DNA from: Prorocentrum cordatum | Lineage: Eukaryota > Sar > Dinophyceae > Prorocentrales > Prorocentraceae | Direction: 5' to 3' | Length of the DNA: 64,000 bases | Assembly (NCBI GenBank): GCA_963575745.1 | Contig: CAUYUJ010019903.1 | Coordinates: 101,995-165,994 of the forward strand | Part shown: one piece after another, positions 9,720 to 19,173 of the stretch | Layout: each line of letters begins with the position of its first letter | Position numbering within the stretch: the stretch's first letter is position 1 | Notes under the pieces: model-generated | The model's input: the letters and a program-made list of their open reading frames with translations, nothing else | Database searches by the model: none | Told to the model about the DNA's origin: nothing | Translations under genes and position numbers: made by a program

Positions 9720-11150
9720 ATGCTGCGCCGAGGACTGCGGCGGGAGGCCCCGCCGTCTTCGCCCGGGCCTCCGGCGCGGCGACCACGTCTGCTGGAGAGG
9801 GCCGCGTCGGCCGAGCCTGCGGCGCCGACCTCCCGACAGCTGGCGGCGCGAGAATCGGGCAGCAAGACTCCTCGAGGGCCGCAGCGCCTGCCGAGGCCCA
9901 CCGCGGCCCAGAGAGCGCAGGACTGGCAGGCCAGGCAGAGCTTGACCGAGCTGCCGCCAGCGCCCAGGCTGCCCGAGCACGAACGCGACCTCCAAGCCCT
10001 CCCCCAGGGCTGGTCGCGCCCGATCGTGGCCGACAGCGACGACGGCAGCAGCACCTCCGACGATCAGCAGGTCGTGCCAGCCGGCGAGAGGCGCGAGAAG
10101 GAGCTGCTGAGGAGGGCAAATCGGAGGCGACGTGCGTACGGCGCGGAGGCGGCGCTGGACAGCACGGCGGTGGAGGGCCAGACGTTCCTGGAGAGGCGGT
10201 CGGTGTTCGGGCCCGCGAGGAACCGCTACACTCAAGAGCTGGAAGCCTTCCTGGATTATTGCGATCGGGGCCCGCAGCGGGCCTTGACCACCGCCTCAGA
10301 GGTGGGCGAGGCGATGGTCGACTACATGAACCATCTGTTCTTCGACGGCCACGAGAGCGCCAAGGGCGATCAGGTGATGGCAGGCCTCATGTACAGGTTC
10401 CTGGAGTTCTCAAAGCAGGGCGAGGCCAAAACCCCTCGGGCCTGGAGGTGCCTCCGAGGATGGCGCAAGCTGGCGCCCGGGCAGAGCCGCCGCGCATGGC
10501 CTTTGGCCCTCTGGCGCGGGCTCGCCTGGCGCATGGTGGTGCGAGGCGCGCTGCAGATGGCGGTGTTCCTGCTCACGATGGTCTCCGGCTACTTCAGGCC
10601 CAGCCATCTGCTGACGCTGACGAGAGGCAACATCATCGCGCCTGCGATGGGAGTGTGCCGCTGGTGGTCGCTACTGCTGTTCCCAGACGACAAGCCCCAG
10701 AGAAGCAAAACAGGACTGTCGGACGTCGGGGTGATGTTGGACAGCGGATGGTTTCAGCGCGCCATGCCCATCTTCCGAGAGCTCGCACGAGGGGATCCCG
10801 AAGAAAAGGTGCGGGCGTTCAGTTACCCTCAGTTTCTGGCAGCGTTCAAGAAGGCGCTGAGCGACCTACAGATTCGGGAGCACATTGTCCCGTATCAAGC
10901 CAGACACTCGGGGCCCAGTATAGACAACGCTCGACGATACAGAACGATCGAGGAGATACAGAAGAGAGGCCAGTGGAAACATGCCAAGTCGATGCAACGT
11001 TACGAAAAGGCGGCGAGGTTGGGTCAAAGCTGGTCACTCCTGCCGTCCCAACTGCAAGATACTTTGACACAGTGCGAACTACGTCTAGAGGACTGCTCGG
11101 AAAAGGCGCAGAGACAATTATCCAGTGAGGCGGTGCGGCCGCCAGCGTAA
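9720..11150 (+). CDS. Tyrosine recombinase of the YR element (476 aa)
   Basis: A basic, disordered N-terminal third (residues 1-145) precedes a SAM-like core-binding domain (RNRYTQELEAFLDYCDRG) and the catalytic domain. Catalytic candidates: Arg293 in YFRPSHLLTL, Arg395-His396 in YQARHSGPS (the usual first His of HxxRH is Tyr), Trp in RGQWKHAKS, and nucleophile Tyr428 in MQRYEK. In DIRS/Ngaro elements this enzyme inserts a circular cDNA by strand exchange, leaving no target duplication. It lies between the RT and the methyltransferase module, in a frame different from both. Start chosen at ATG 9720, as no in-frame ATG further upstream is convincing. Confidence 0.82.
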   Translation: MLRRGLRREAPPSSPGPPARRPRLLERAASAEPAAPTSRQLAARESGSKTPRGPQRLPRPTAAQRAQDWQARQSLTELPPAPRLPEHERDLQALPQGWSRPIVADSDDGSSTSDDQQVVPAGERREKELLRRANRRRRAYGAEAALDSTAVEGQTFLERRSVFGPARNRYTQELEAFLDYCDRGPQRALTTASEVGEAMVDYMNHLFFDGHESAKGDQVMAGLMYRFLEFSKQGEAKTPRAWRCLRGWRKLAPGQSRRAWPLALWRGLAWRMVVRGALQMAVFLLTMVSGYFRPSHLLTLTRGNIIAPAMGVCRWWSLLLFPDDKPQRSKTGLSDVGVMLDSGWFQRAMPIFRELARGDPEEKVRAFSYPQFLAAFKKALSDLQIREHIVPYQARHSGPSIDNARRYRTIEEIQKRGQWKHAKSMQRYEKAARLGQSWSLLPSQLQDTLTQCELRLEDCSEKAQRQLSSEAVRPPA

Positions 11151-11879
11151 GTACATTTTAGACCTGTTCTCGGGTTCGAACTCGATAGGCAAAGCTGCTT
11201 TGAAGCGGGGTTTCAACTACCATGGTTTTGACAGCCTCAACGGGCCCAATGAAGACCTTACTAGACCAGTCGTGCTTGCGCGTGTTAGGACCGCTATATC
11301 TAGGCGCGAGGTGATTGCCGCGCCCCTTGGGCCTCCCTGTGCGTCCTGGGGAACTGCGGCTGATCGGGGTCGTCAGCCGGGTCGCTCGAAGGATTTTCCT
11401 TGGGGCCTCCCCGACGCCTCCGAATATACTACTAGAAGAATCGCACAGGGAAATGCCACCTTCCGAGCCGCATTGAAATTAATGAAGGCGCTTGCCCGCG
11501 CGCAGGTGCCCATTGTTTTTGAGCATCCGATAAACAGTAGAGCCTGGCACACGCCTGAACTGACGTCTCTTATCGAGCGTTATCGCATGCATTCTCGAGT
11601 GTGCGATCAATGTCAGTTAGGGGTCCGCTGGAGAAAGCGCACGCGTTTCTTGTTCTTCGGAGTGGACCCCAGGACACTTTAAAAGTCCAAAGGCGGTGCC
11701 GCTGTTTTGGTGGTGTTTGCTCGGCTTCAGGGAAGCCCCACGTTATCCTGGAAGGCAAGGCCCCCTCAGGGGCCACGTGGACATCTCTGGCAGCTTCGTA
11801 TCCTCCGAAGCTGGCTGACTGCATTGTGAACTGTTTATTGTGCCGCCAGAGGGATCAAGAGGCGGCATTCTTCCTTTAA
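11125..11879 (+). CDS. C5 cytosine methyltransferase-like module of the YR element (frameshifted)
   Basis: Motifs in order: ILDLFSGSNSIGKAAL (SAM-binding motif I, 11154 on), a motif II-like GFDS, APLGPPCASWG with the candidate catalytic Cys in PPC at 11332-11340 (motif IV), VFEHPINSRAW (motif VI-like, 11518 on) and KRTRFLFFG (motif VIII-like). After the stop at 11680 the homologous C-terminal part continues in the frame one base back: GKPHVILEGKAPSGATW and SYPPKLADCIV to 11879. The frame has no ATG before the catalytic region; it overlaps the recombinase ORF by 26 bp, so a ribosomal frameshift from the recombinase frame is the simplest way to make it. Capture of cytosine methyltransferases by dinoflagellate retrotransposons has been reported. 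PPC plus motif I favours C5 rather than Dam-type N6 activity. A target-recognition domain is not obvious. Confidence 0.72.
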
Positions 11880-11916
11880 CCCGCCTCGCCCTCCGAGAGA
11901 ACCCTTTGGGATTTGG

Positions 11917-11999
11917 GGCTGTCAGTTGCGTCCCAGCTTCGCCAAGACGAGTGGCATGTGGTAGCAAAAACGTTCCCCACCGAATGTAGCAGTTAACCT
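11917..11999 (+). repeat. Split direct repeat B1
   Basis: 83 bp from GGCTGTCAGTTGCGTCCC to GTAGCAGTTAACCT; it recurs at 12144-12226. It joins repeat A2 with no spacer (B1/A2 border at 11999/12000). Confidence 0.92.
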
Positions 12000-12107
12000 G
12001 TCAGTGCGTGCACGGGAAGGTTGTGAGCGGAATGACTTGATGAAACAGGTCAAAAACGAACCTATTGAAATGGGGGACCCCTGGACTCCATAGCCTTTCT
12101 TCGGTTC
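12000..12107 (+). repeat. Split direct repeat A2
   Basis: Copy of A1 with one difference (GTCAGTGCG for GTCGGTGCG). It follows B1 directly and is separated from B2 by 36 bp of pyrimidine-rich sequence (12108-12143). Confidence 0.92.
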
Positions 12108-12143
12108 CCGCCCTCCCTTGTCTCCCTCTCTGCTCTGTCGCCA

Positions 12144-12223
12144 GGCTGTCAGTTGCGTCCCAGCTTCGCCAAGACGAGTGGCATGTGGTAGCAAAAACGT
12201 TCCCCACCGAATGTAGCAGTTAA

Positions 12224-12226
<3 letters not shown>
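12144..12226 (+). repeat. Split direct repeat B2, right end of the YR element
   Basis: Copy of B1; its last bases AACCT run directly into a TA tract, mirroring the left end where a TA tract runs into A1. Confidence 0.92.

Positions 12227-12256
<30 letters not shown>
12227..12256. repeat. (TA)n microsatellite, right flank of the YR element
   Basis: About 30 bp of alternating AT directly after repeat B2. Together with 5222-5244 it suggests the element landed inside a TA tract. Confidence 0.85.
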
Positions 12257-12258
<2 letters not shown>

Positions 12259-12289
12259 ATTCAAATAAATCCGATCGATGATTTGTGGG

Positions 12290-12830
12290 TTTGCGGGGGC
12301 CCCCGGTCCCCAGAGCCCTCAGGGAACCCCGAAACGGCTCCGGAGGGCCCCCAGAAGGGCCCGAAACGGCACCGGGGCTCGCCAGAAGAGCCCCGAGACG
12401 GCCCATGGAGGCCCCGAGACAACCCAAGACGGCTTTCAGGCGGTCCAAGATGTTCTCCAGACGCCTCCAGAGGCTCAAAGACGCCCCCGAACGGCTCCAG
12501 GCGGGTCCAAGGGGTTCCCCGAAAGGGCTCCATCAAGCAAAAATCGTTATTGACATTTTCAGCAGATTGGTCTTCGAAGCGCCCAAAACGGCCCCAGAGG
12601 CTTCCAAGATCGCCCAAGACGGCCCCCAAGAGGGCCCAGAGATGGCTCCAGACGGGCCCAGGACGGCCCAAGAGGCGCCCATGACGACCCAAGAGGAGCC
12701 CATGAGAGGCCCAAGAGGGGCCCAGGACAGCCCCGAGACGGCCCATGGAGGCCCCGAGACGACCTCAGGCGGTCCAAGATGCTCTCCAGACAGCCCCATG
12801 AGCCCCAAAGACGCCCCCGGACGATTGTGC
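12290..12830. repeat. CCAAGACGGCC-family block 1 with AT-rich core
   Basis: Degenerate units of 10-15 bp such as CCCGAGACGGCCC, CCCAAGACGGC and CCCAAGAGG run through the block. They are interrupted by an AT-richer core (12540-12585, AAATCGTTATTGACATTTTC). The same architecture recurs at 13540, 47640, 48430 (opposite strand), 49495, 52610, 55455 and 56570. Apparent Pro/Arg-rich ORFs here are repeat products. Confidence 0.65.
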
Positions 12831-12885
12831 ACGCCGACGGCGCGGGCGGCCACGCGGTCCCCGTGGAGGCGGGGACGAGCAGCTA

Positions 12886-12964
12886 GGGGGCCAGATGCGA
12901 ACCTTACCCCTACCCCCCACGATTTCTGAGGGGGAGGGTGGGGTAGGGTTCGCATGTGGCCCCC
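12886..12964. mobile_element. Palindromic MITE (family 1), internally deleted copy
   Basis: 79 bp with terminal inverted repeats GGGGGCCAGATGCGAACC and GGTTCGCATGTGGCCCCC and inner text CCCCCCACGATTTCTGAGGG. It is flanked by TA on both sides (12884-12885 and 12965-12966). Full-length relatives of about 146-149 bp are at 23308 and 38320; this copy retains one arm plus the outer end of the other. Confidence 0.8.
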
Positions 12965-13266
12965 TAGCAGGACCGCCCCCCCGGGGCCTGTGTCACCGGA
13001 GGCGCACGCCGACGGCGCGGGCGGCCGCGCGATCTCCGTGGAGGCCGGGACGAGCAGCGGCGCGGGCGCCTGCGCCTGGTCGCGGGCGGCTCCAAGGCTG
13101 CGGGCTCGTCGGAGGACCATTCGGACACCGTCCTGCAGGCCCCCGTGGGGGGGCGCCGTGTGGAGGCCGTGGAGTGTGAGAAGCGGGCGGGGGCGGCCGT
13201 ATCGACGTTGAACTACGTCGATGGCGGGGTGTAGCTGAGCGAGGACGGCTGCATCGCAGTCGACTA

Positions 13267-13530
13267 ATGCCAGCTTCCAGACTGCGCGGATACAGGTGGA
13301 GTCGAAGAAGGCAGGGCCATTCGGAGATGGAGAGGGACGAGAAGACGGATGAGGACGAGCTCGCGCTGGAGTTGAAGCTTGCGGCAGAGGATCTGCAGAT
13401 TGCCGAGACTCAGGCAGAGACCGAGGCGCAGTCGAGGAGGTTCCTCAAGAGCTCGTGGCGCGACTGTCGGGCCCGACGGCCGCTACACGGAAAGCGCATG
13501 CCAGATGACGAGAGAGGCTTGCGAGCGGTC
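13267..13530 (+). CDS. Unassigned charged ORF fragment
   Basis: From ATG 13267 the frame encodes a strongly charged, helix-prone stretch (DEDELALELKLAAEDLQIAE and TQAETEAQSRRFLKSSWR) before it runs into a CCAAGACGG repeat block at about 13540. I do not recognise it. The heptad-like part could be an exon or part of a retroelement ORF1. There is no upstream gene to attach it to. Confidence 0.28.
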
Positions 13531-13539
13531 TTCAATTCG

Positions 13540-13690
13540 GCCCAAGAGGCCCCCTCAGACGGCCCCAAGAGGGCCCCAAGACGGCTTCGAAGACGCCCAA
13601 GATGGCCTCCAAGACGGACCTGAAGCACCTCAAGAGAGCCCCAAGTCGGCCCAGAGAGGCCCCCAGACGGCTTCCGATGGCACGCGAGAG
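13540..13690. repeat. CCAAGACGGCC-family block 2
   Basis: A short run of CCCCAAGAGGGCCCCAAGACG-like units without a clear AT-rich core. Confidence 0.6.
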
Positions 13691-13943
13691 TTGGGGTACA
13701 GACTAAGTAGTATTATGTACGGTTTTTATGTTGGGGAGAGTGGCGTGGAGGCGCTCACATTTGGTTTGACTGGTCCTCCCTCCTTGTCCTCCTCCTGTAT
13801 CCTCGTGGCATCGCCCTCCTTCGTGCTGCCGTCGGTTCTACCCTTGCTAGCCCTCCCTATCCCCCTGCCCCATCTTCTTCCTCATCCTCCACATTTCAGT
13901 TTTTGGCCTAAGCCATCCTCCCTCCTGCGCTTCTCTCGCTTCA

Positions 13944-14007
13944 GGACTGGGTCGTTGGATGGACAGCGCAGCAGAAAGCGTGGTGCTGCGCCTGCCTCAG
14001 AGAGCAA
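13944..14007 (+). CDS. Exon a of a Cys-rich repeat protein
   Basis: After a pyrimidine tract and AG (TCTCTCGCTTCAG) the frame reads DWVVGWTAQQKAWCCACLREQ. The core W-x3-W-x6-WCC matches the module seen at 21659 and 34969/43293. A possible GC donor (GAGA|GCAAG) follows at about 14003-14008. The role of the protein is unknown; the module resembles Cys-rich repeats I recall from predicted dinoflagellate proteins, unchecked. The 3' boundary is uncertain. Confidence 0.55.
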
Positions 14008-14424
14008 GATCGCGATAGCCATCTCTTCATATATCTTCCATCCCCTCGCCTCAACGCCCGCCTACGAAGTCTCGCATGAGCGCCGCAGAGGAGTGAGCTG
14101 GCACGAACATAGAGGATAAAACAGATGCGTGTCGCGAACAGATGCGTGTCGCGATGACAGAGGAGAAGCAGAAGCTAACGTTGCGGATACGGGTCAGCAG
14201 CTCCCGCCGTCAGTATTCGGATGAGTGTCCCACTGCGGGGAGTCTAGTTCGCGTATCCGAACCAGCCCATGTAGAAACGATTCCCAAGCGAGCTGCATCG
14301 ATCAGGGAGGTGCAGGAGCATCGAGTAGAACAAAAAGGGTGTGCAGTCGTCAAGCTGTAACTCATGATGGACCTGAGCAGAGCCAGGGGTGAACCATATG
14401 TTCAGTTGCGGCCCGCTCGACGTA

Positions 14425-14630
14425 GGAGGAGGAGGAGGAGGAGGAGAACGGAGGGAGGAGGGGGAGGGCTAGTAGAAAGAGGAGGAGTTTGGCGGAGACC
14501 ACGCTCCCGCTCAACTTCTGGTGAATCCATGGTGGGGGAAGGAGAAGTAGAAAGAGAAGCAGGAGGGGGAGGAGGAGGAGGAGGAGGAGGAGGAGGAGGA
14601 GAAGCAGCAGCAGCAGCAGCAGCAGCGGGA
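14425..14630. repeat. (GGA)n and (GCA)n microsatellites
   Basis: (GGA)n at about 14425-14475 and 14562-14600, then (GCA)n at 14602-14628. The first run begins GTAGGAGG, like the run at 18789, and could be the purine-rich start of an intron. Confidence 0.85.
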
Positions 14631-14984
14631 CGGAGGTCAAGGGGGCCCGTCTTCCTCTTTGTTCACTTCGCTCTCCCCATCCCTCTTCCCCCCCTCATGG
14701 GCGGGCTCCGTGGCCCTTGCGTGCTGGCGGTCCGGCGGCGCTGAGTTGCTGGCGCCGGCGGCCGGCGGCGCTGCCAGTGGCGGGCTTTTCCCTTGGGTCC
14801 TGGGGGCCGTTTAGGGCGGCTCGCGACCCGGAGGTCCGCGAGCTCGCGCAGCAAGCGGCAGGTGCGGCAGCGGGAGCGGCCGCAGCGGGGGAAGCGTGAG
14901 CCGAGGAGGCTCTCGCCGTGGGCATCGCGAAGGACGAGGGCCACTCCTGCATGGTGGAAGCTCCACGTCCTCGTGTGCTGCGTC

Positions 14985-17200
14985 ACCCTACGAGCGCGAC
15001 CGATGCCAGCAGCACCACTACGCCCAGCAGGTCGGCGAGCAGTACGATCGGAAGCAGCACCACGGGTGGGACGAGCGCGACCGGTGCCAACAGCACCACT
15101 ACACCCAGCACAGCGGCGAGCAGTACGACCGAGCAACCCCACGAGTGTGGCAAGCGCGACTGGTACCAGCAGCACCACTACGCCCAGCACGTCGGAGAGT
15201 ACGACTGAAAGCAGCACCACGAGTATGACAAGTATGACCGGTACCAGCGACACCACTACGCTCATCACGTCGGGGAGCAGTACGACCGAGAGCAGCTCCA
15301 CGAGTATGGCGAGCGCGAACTCGACCAGCAGCACCACTACGCCCAGAACGTCGGCGAGCGGTACCACCGAGAGGACACCACAGGTGCGACGAGCGCGATC
15401 GCTACCAGCAGCACCACTATGCCCTGCGCGTCGACGAGCAATACGACCGAGAGCAACAGCACGGGTGTGGCGAGCACGACCGGTACCAGCAGCACCACTA
15501 CGCCCAGCACGTCTGAGAGCAGTACGACCGAGAGCAGCCCCACGAGTGTGACGAGCGCAGCCGGTATCAACAGCACGAAGCCCAGCACATCAGAGAATAG
15601 TACGACCGAGAGCAGCACCACGCGTACGACGAGTACGACCGCCACCGTCAGCACTACTACGCCTAGCACGTCGGCGAGCGGTACGACCGAGAGCAAAACC
15701 ACCAGTGTAAGAAGCACGGTTGGTACCAGCGGCATCACTACCCCCTGCACGCCGACGAGCAGTACGACGAGCATGACCAGTACTTGCAGCACCACCAGCA
15801 CGTCGGCGAGCAATACGACCGAGAGCAGCACCACCAATGTGACGAGCGCGGCCGGTACCCGCAGTACCACTACGCCCAGCACGTCGGCGAGCGGTACAAC
15901 CGAGAGCAGGGTCACTAGTGTGACGAGCAGGGCCATTACCAGCAGCACTAGTACGCCCAGCACGCCGGATAGCAGTACGATCGAGAGCAGCACCACGAGA
16001 ATGACAAGGACGACCGGTACTAGTGGCACCACTACGCCCAGCACGTCGGCGAGCAATACGACCGTGAGTAGCATAACGAGTGGGACGAGCACGACCCGCA
16101 CCAGCAACACTACTACGCCCAGCACGTCGGCGAGCAGTACAACCGAGAGCAGCACGTGTGTTACGAGCATGGCATGCACCCGCGTCATCACTATGCCCAG
16201 CACGTCGGCGAGCGGTACGACCGAAAGCAGCACAACGAGTGTGACGAGCGCGACCCGTACATGCAGCAGCACTACGCCCAGCAAGTCGGCGAGCAGTACG
16301 ACAGAGCGCCGCACCACGAGTGTGACGAGCTCGACCGGTACCAGCAGCACCGTTACGCCCAGCACGTTAGATAGCAGTACGTCCGAGAGCAGCACCACGA
16401 GGGTGACGATCACGACCGGTACCAGCAGCGCCACTACGCACAGCATGTCGGTGAACAGTACGACCGAGAGCAGCACCACGGGTCTGACGAGCACGACCGG
16501 TGCCAGCAGCACTGTTACGCCCAGCGCGTCGGCGAACATTACTACCGAGAGCAGCACCACGGGTCTGACGAGCACGACCGGGACCAGCAGTTCCTTTACG
16601 CCCAGCACGTCGGCGAGCGGTACGACCGAGAGCAGCACCACGAGTTCGACGAGCACAACCAGTACCAGAAGCACCACTATGCTCAGCACGTCGGCAAGCA
16701 GTACGACCGAGAGCAGCACCACGAGTGTGACGATCACGAACCGTTTCAGCACCACCACGAGTATGACGAGCACAACCAGTACCAGCAGCACCCCTATGTC
16801 CAGCACGACGGCGAGCAGTACGACCGAGAGCAGCATCACGAGTGTGACGAGCACGACCCGTTCCAGCAGCACTACGAGTATGACGAGCATGACCAGTACC
16901 AGCAGCACCCCTATGTCCAGCACGACGTCGAGCAGTACGACCGAGAGCAGCACCATGATTGTGACGAGCACGACCGGTACCAGCAGCACTACCACTCCCA
17001 GCACCACGCCCAGCGCGTCGGCGAGCGGTACGACCGAAAGCAGCACCAGGAGCGTAACTAGCACGACCGGTACCAGCAGCGCCACTGCGCCCAGCACGTG
17101 GGCGAGCAGTAAGACCAAGTGCAGCACCACGAGTGTGACGAGCACGACCAGCACAAGCAGCACCACTACGTCCAGCTCGTCGGCGAGCAGCACGAGCAGC
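14985..17200. repeat. 81-bp minisatellite, about 27 units
   Basis: The unit starts CCGGTACCAGCAGCACCACT and contains CGTCGGCGAGCAGTACGACC and GAGAGCAGCACCACGAG. Because 81 is divisible by 3 and the unit lacks stops in several frames, very long ORFs appear on both strands: plus 15419-17362, Ser/Thr-rich mucin-like; minus 15337-17274, Leu/Val-rich. In the first third the Ser/Thr frame is broken by indels (near 15130 and 15385), which argues against constraint. A secreted mucin-like protein from the plus frame cannot be excluded but has no signal peptide or ATG context I trust. Confidence 0.85.
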
Positions 17201-17334
17201 TCGCGACCGCGAAAAACACCCTGGACAAGCAGACCTTCGGCATCATGGCTTCCTGATTCCTCCTTTCTCCCCATCTCACAGGCAATTGCGACCGTTAGTC
17301 GCCCTGATCCTCCTCCTCCCCCTCTTTCTCTACC

Positions 17335-17620
17335 TGGCTATGGGATCATTAGTCCCCCCTGATCCGCAGGGCCTCCCTGCCACCTGCACCGCCCGAGCCG
17401 CCTCCCTGGTCCCGGCATGGCGGCGTCCTCGTCCACTTCGGCCTTGTCATCGTCTTCGGCGACTTGCCCTCCTCCTCCCTCCTCCATCGTTCTCCTGGGT
17501 ATGGGATCGTTTGTCCCCCCTGATCCCGCAGGGTCTGCCTGCTCCACACGGCCCACGCTCACCTGGTGATGGGACCGTTTGTCCCCCCTGATCCCGCAGG
17601 GTCTCCCTGCTCCACTCGGC
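17335..17620. repeat. Degenerate tandem repeat with TTTGTCCCCCCTGATCCC
   Basis: Three to four copies of GGGATCGTTTGTCCCCCCTG followed by ATCCCGCAGGGTCTCCCTGC, near 17340, 17504 and 17570, with a weaker one at 17286. No gene seen. Confidence 0.65.
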
Positions 17621-18780
17621 CACGCGCTGCTGCTGGTGCGGGGCTGCTCTGGCGACCGCTGGCTCGCTGGGCCGGCCTTTCTCCTTCCTGCCCGCTTCTC
17701 CCCCCCCCGCTCGCTAACCCCCGTCCCATGGCGGCAGCGCCCGGCACTGCGCGGCTCCGGCCCGGTGCCTGGCGCTTGCACCTTGCCGCCTCGGCGGCCC
17801 CGCGGGTCTTGGCGCTGCGCGGCTTAGGCCCGGCCCTTGACATTGCGGAACGGCAGCGCAACGTGTGCGGTTCCTGCCCGTTCCCGCGCGCTTGCCACTG
17901 CGGGGCAGGCCTCCTCCCTGCAGCACACCGGCATCCTGTCGGTTATGGGCGGCAAGTTACCGGCTTCGCCTGGCCGCCGCGCCTCAGACTGCGGCTGCTT
18001 TCCCATGTTCGTGGATTGGACTACCACGGCCTAGACCTCTTCGGCATCTTATTTGGTGGCACAACGTTGCACTCCAACCCAGTGGTGCTACTCTTCCTCT
18101 CGGGCATCGTCCTGGCGGCGTGGCACGTCTTCCCCCGCAGTTGATGAGGCTGGTGTTTTCGGGGCGCCGTTGGCGGCAACAACACCGACTTCTCGCCTCC
18201 CGGGACTTCGCCACCGGGCCCCTGTCCACGGTGTACCTTTTCCTGAATTTCAACTTCGGCACCGCCTGATCCCAGGGCTTCGCCATCTCTCGGCCTTGAC
18301 GGGAGGCCCCGCCTTATTTTGCCCTCCCTCTCTAATTAATGCTGCGCTCGGCCCGCTTAGCATCTATCAGAAGAGGATCGCTCTCGCCCCGCATATTTAT
18401 ATATATATAATATACATACATATAAGTGCGCTGCGTCACCCTCGCCTCTGGGTGCGCGGCCGCCACCGGCTTCGCCGCGGCATTCTGCTGCTGCTGTGGC
18501 CCGATGCTCTTCGCCCAAGGCGCGCCCAGCGAGCAAGCCGACCTGCCGGCGGGGGGTCGCTGGGGAGGTGGGCCATACCCCTCTCCAGCAGCGCCTGGCC
18601 AAGTACGCCGCCGTCATCGAGGCGGGAGGGGGCGCAGCCGTCGAGGAAGCTGCGGTGGAGCTGGCTGTGCGGCTGGCGCCACGGGGGGCCCCAGCGGGGC
18701 TGACGGCGCGAGCGCGCTCCGCCACTTGGCCGGCGGGAGCGCGACCTCACGCAGGAGGGCCTGCACCCGCACCTGGGCCC
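17620..18780. other. GC-rich DNA without a supported gene
   Basis: Several overlapping frames are open (for example 17566-18144 and 18496-18788), but composition follows the GC-rich background and no motif is recognisable. The stretch HTPLQQRLAKYAAVIEAGGG near 18570-18630 is helix-like and could belong to an exon ending at the GTAGGAGG at 18789. I cannot confirm it. Confidence 0.4.
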
Positions 18781-18788
18781 GCCCAGCG

Positions 18789-19160
18789 TAGGAGGAGGAG
18801 GAGGAGGAGGAGGAGGAGGAGGGAGGAGGAGGAGGAGGAGAGGAGGAGGAGGAGGAGGAGGAGGAGGAGGAGGAGGAGGAGGGGGAGGCAGTGCGAGAGG
18901 GGAGTGGGGGGAAAGGGCGAAGCGGGGGAGGGAAGTGGCCCTCCTCTCCTCCTACCTCCTCCTCTCCTCCTCCTCTCTCCTCCCTCTGCCTCCCCCTTCC
19001 TCCTCCCCCTCCTCCTCCTCTCTCCTCCTCCTCCTCCTCCTCCTCCTCCTCCTCCTCCTCCTCCTCCTCTCCTCCTCCTCCTCCCCCCCACTTCCCTCCC
19101 TCTCGCACTGCCTCCCCTTCCCATCCCTCTTCCCCTCCCCTCCCCTCCCTGTCCCCCCTC
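18789..19160. repeat. (GGA)n followed by (CTC)n, complementary arms
   Basis: A plus-strand purine run (18789-18890, starting GTAGGAGGAGG) is followed about 60 bp later by pyrimidine runs (18950-19165). The two could base-pair in RNA. The pyrimidine arm ends at GCACTGCCTAG, which acts as an acceptor-like site for exon c. Confidence 0.8.
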
Positions 19161-19173
19161 TCGCACTGCCTAG

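Larger units (their letters stand above)
5245..12226 (+). mobile_element. YR retroelement (DIRS/Ngaro-like) with methyltransferase module
   Basis: An almost 7-kb element bounded by split direct repeats in the order A1 (5245-5352), ORFs, B1 (11917-11999), A2 (12000-12107), B2 (12144-12226). That layout is the hallmark of Ngaro/PAT-type tyrosine-recombinase retrotransposons, which are thought to integrate through a circular DNA intermediate rather than by an integrase. The ORFs are, in order, gag-like, RT-RNase H, tyrosine recombinase and a C5-methyltransferase-like domain. A1 and A2 differ at one base of 108 and I see no difference between B1 and B2 over 83 bp, so the insertion looks recent; yet the coding region has frame breaks (about 5700, 7700 and 11680). 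Those are either programmed shifts, sequencing errors or early decay. Both ends lie in TA runs and no target duplication is visible, as expected for recombinase integration. Confidence 0.88.

Noticed and set aside
11125-11879. Dam-type N6-adenine methyltransferase
   Set aside because: No DPPY-type motif; PPC plus DLFSG favour the C5 family.
15337-17274. 645-aa minus-strand hydrophobic ORF
   Set aside because: It is the antisense of the 81-bp minisatellite; the unit has no stop in that frame and its length is a multiple of 3, so openness carries no information.
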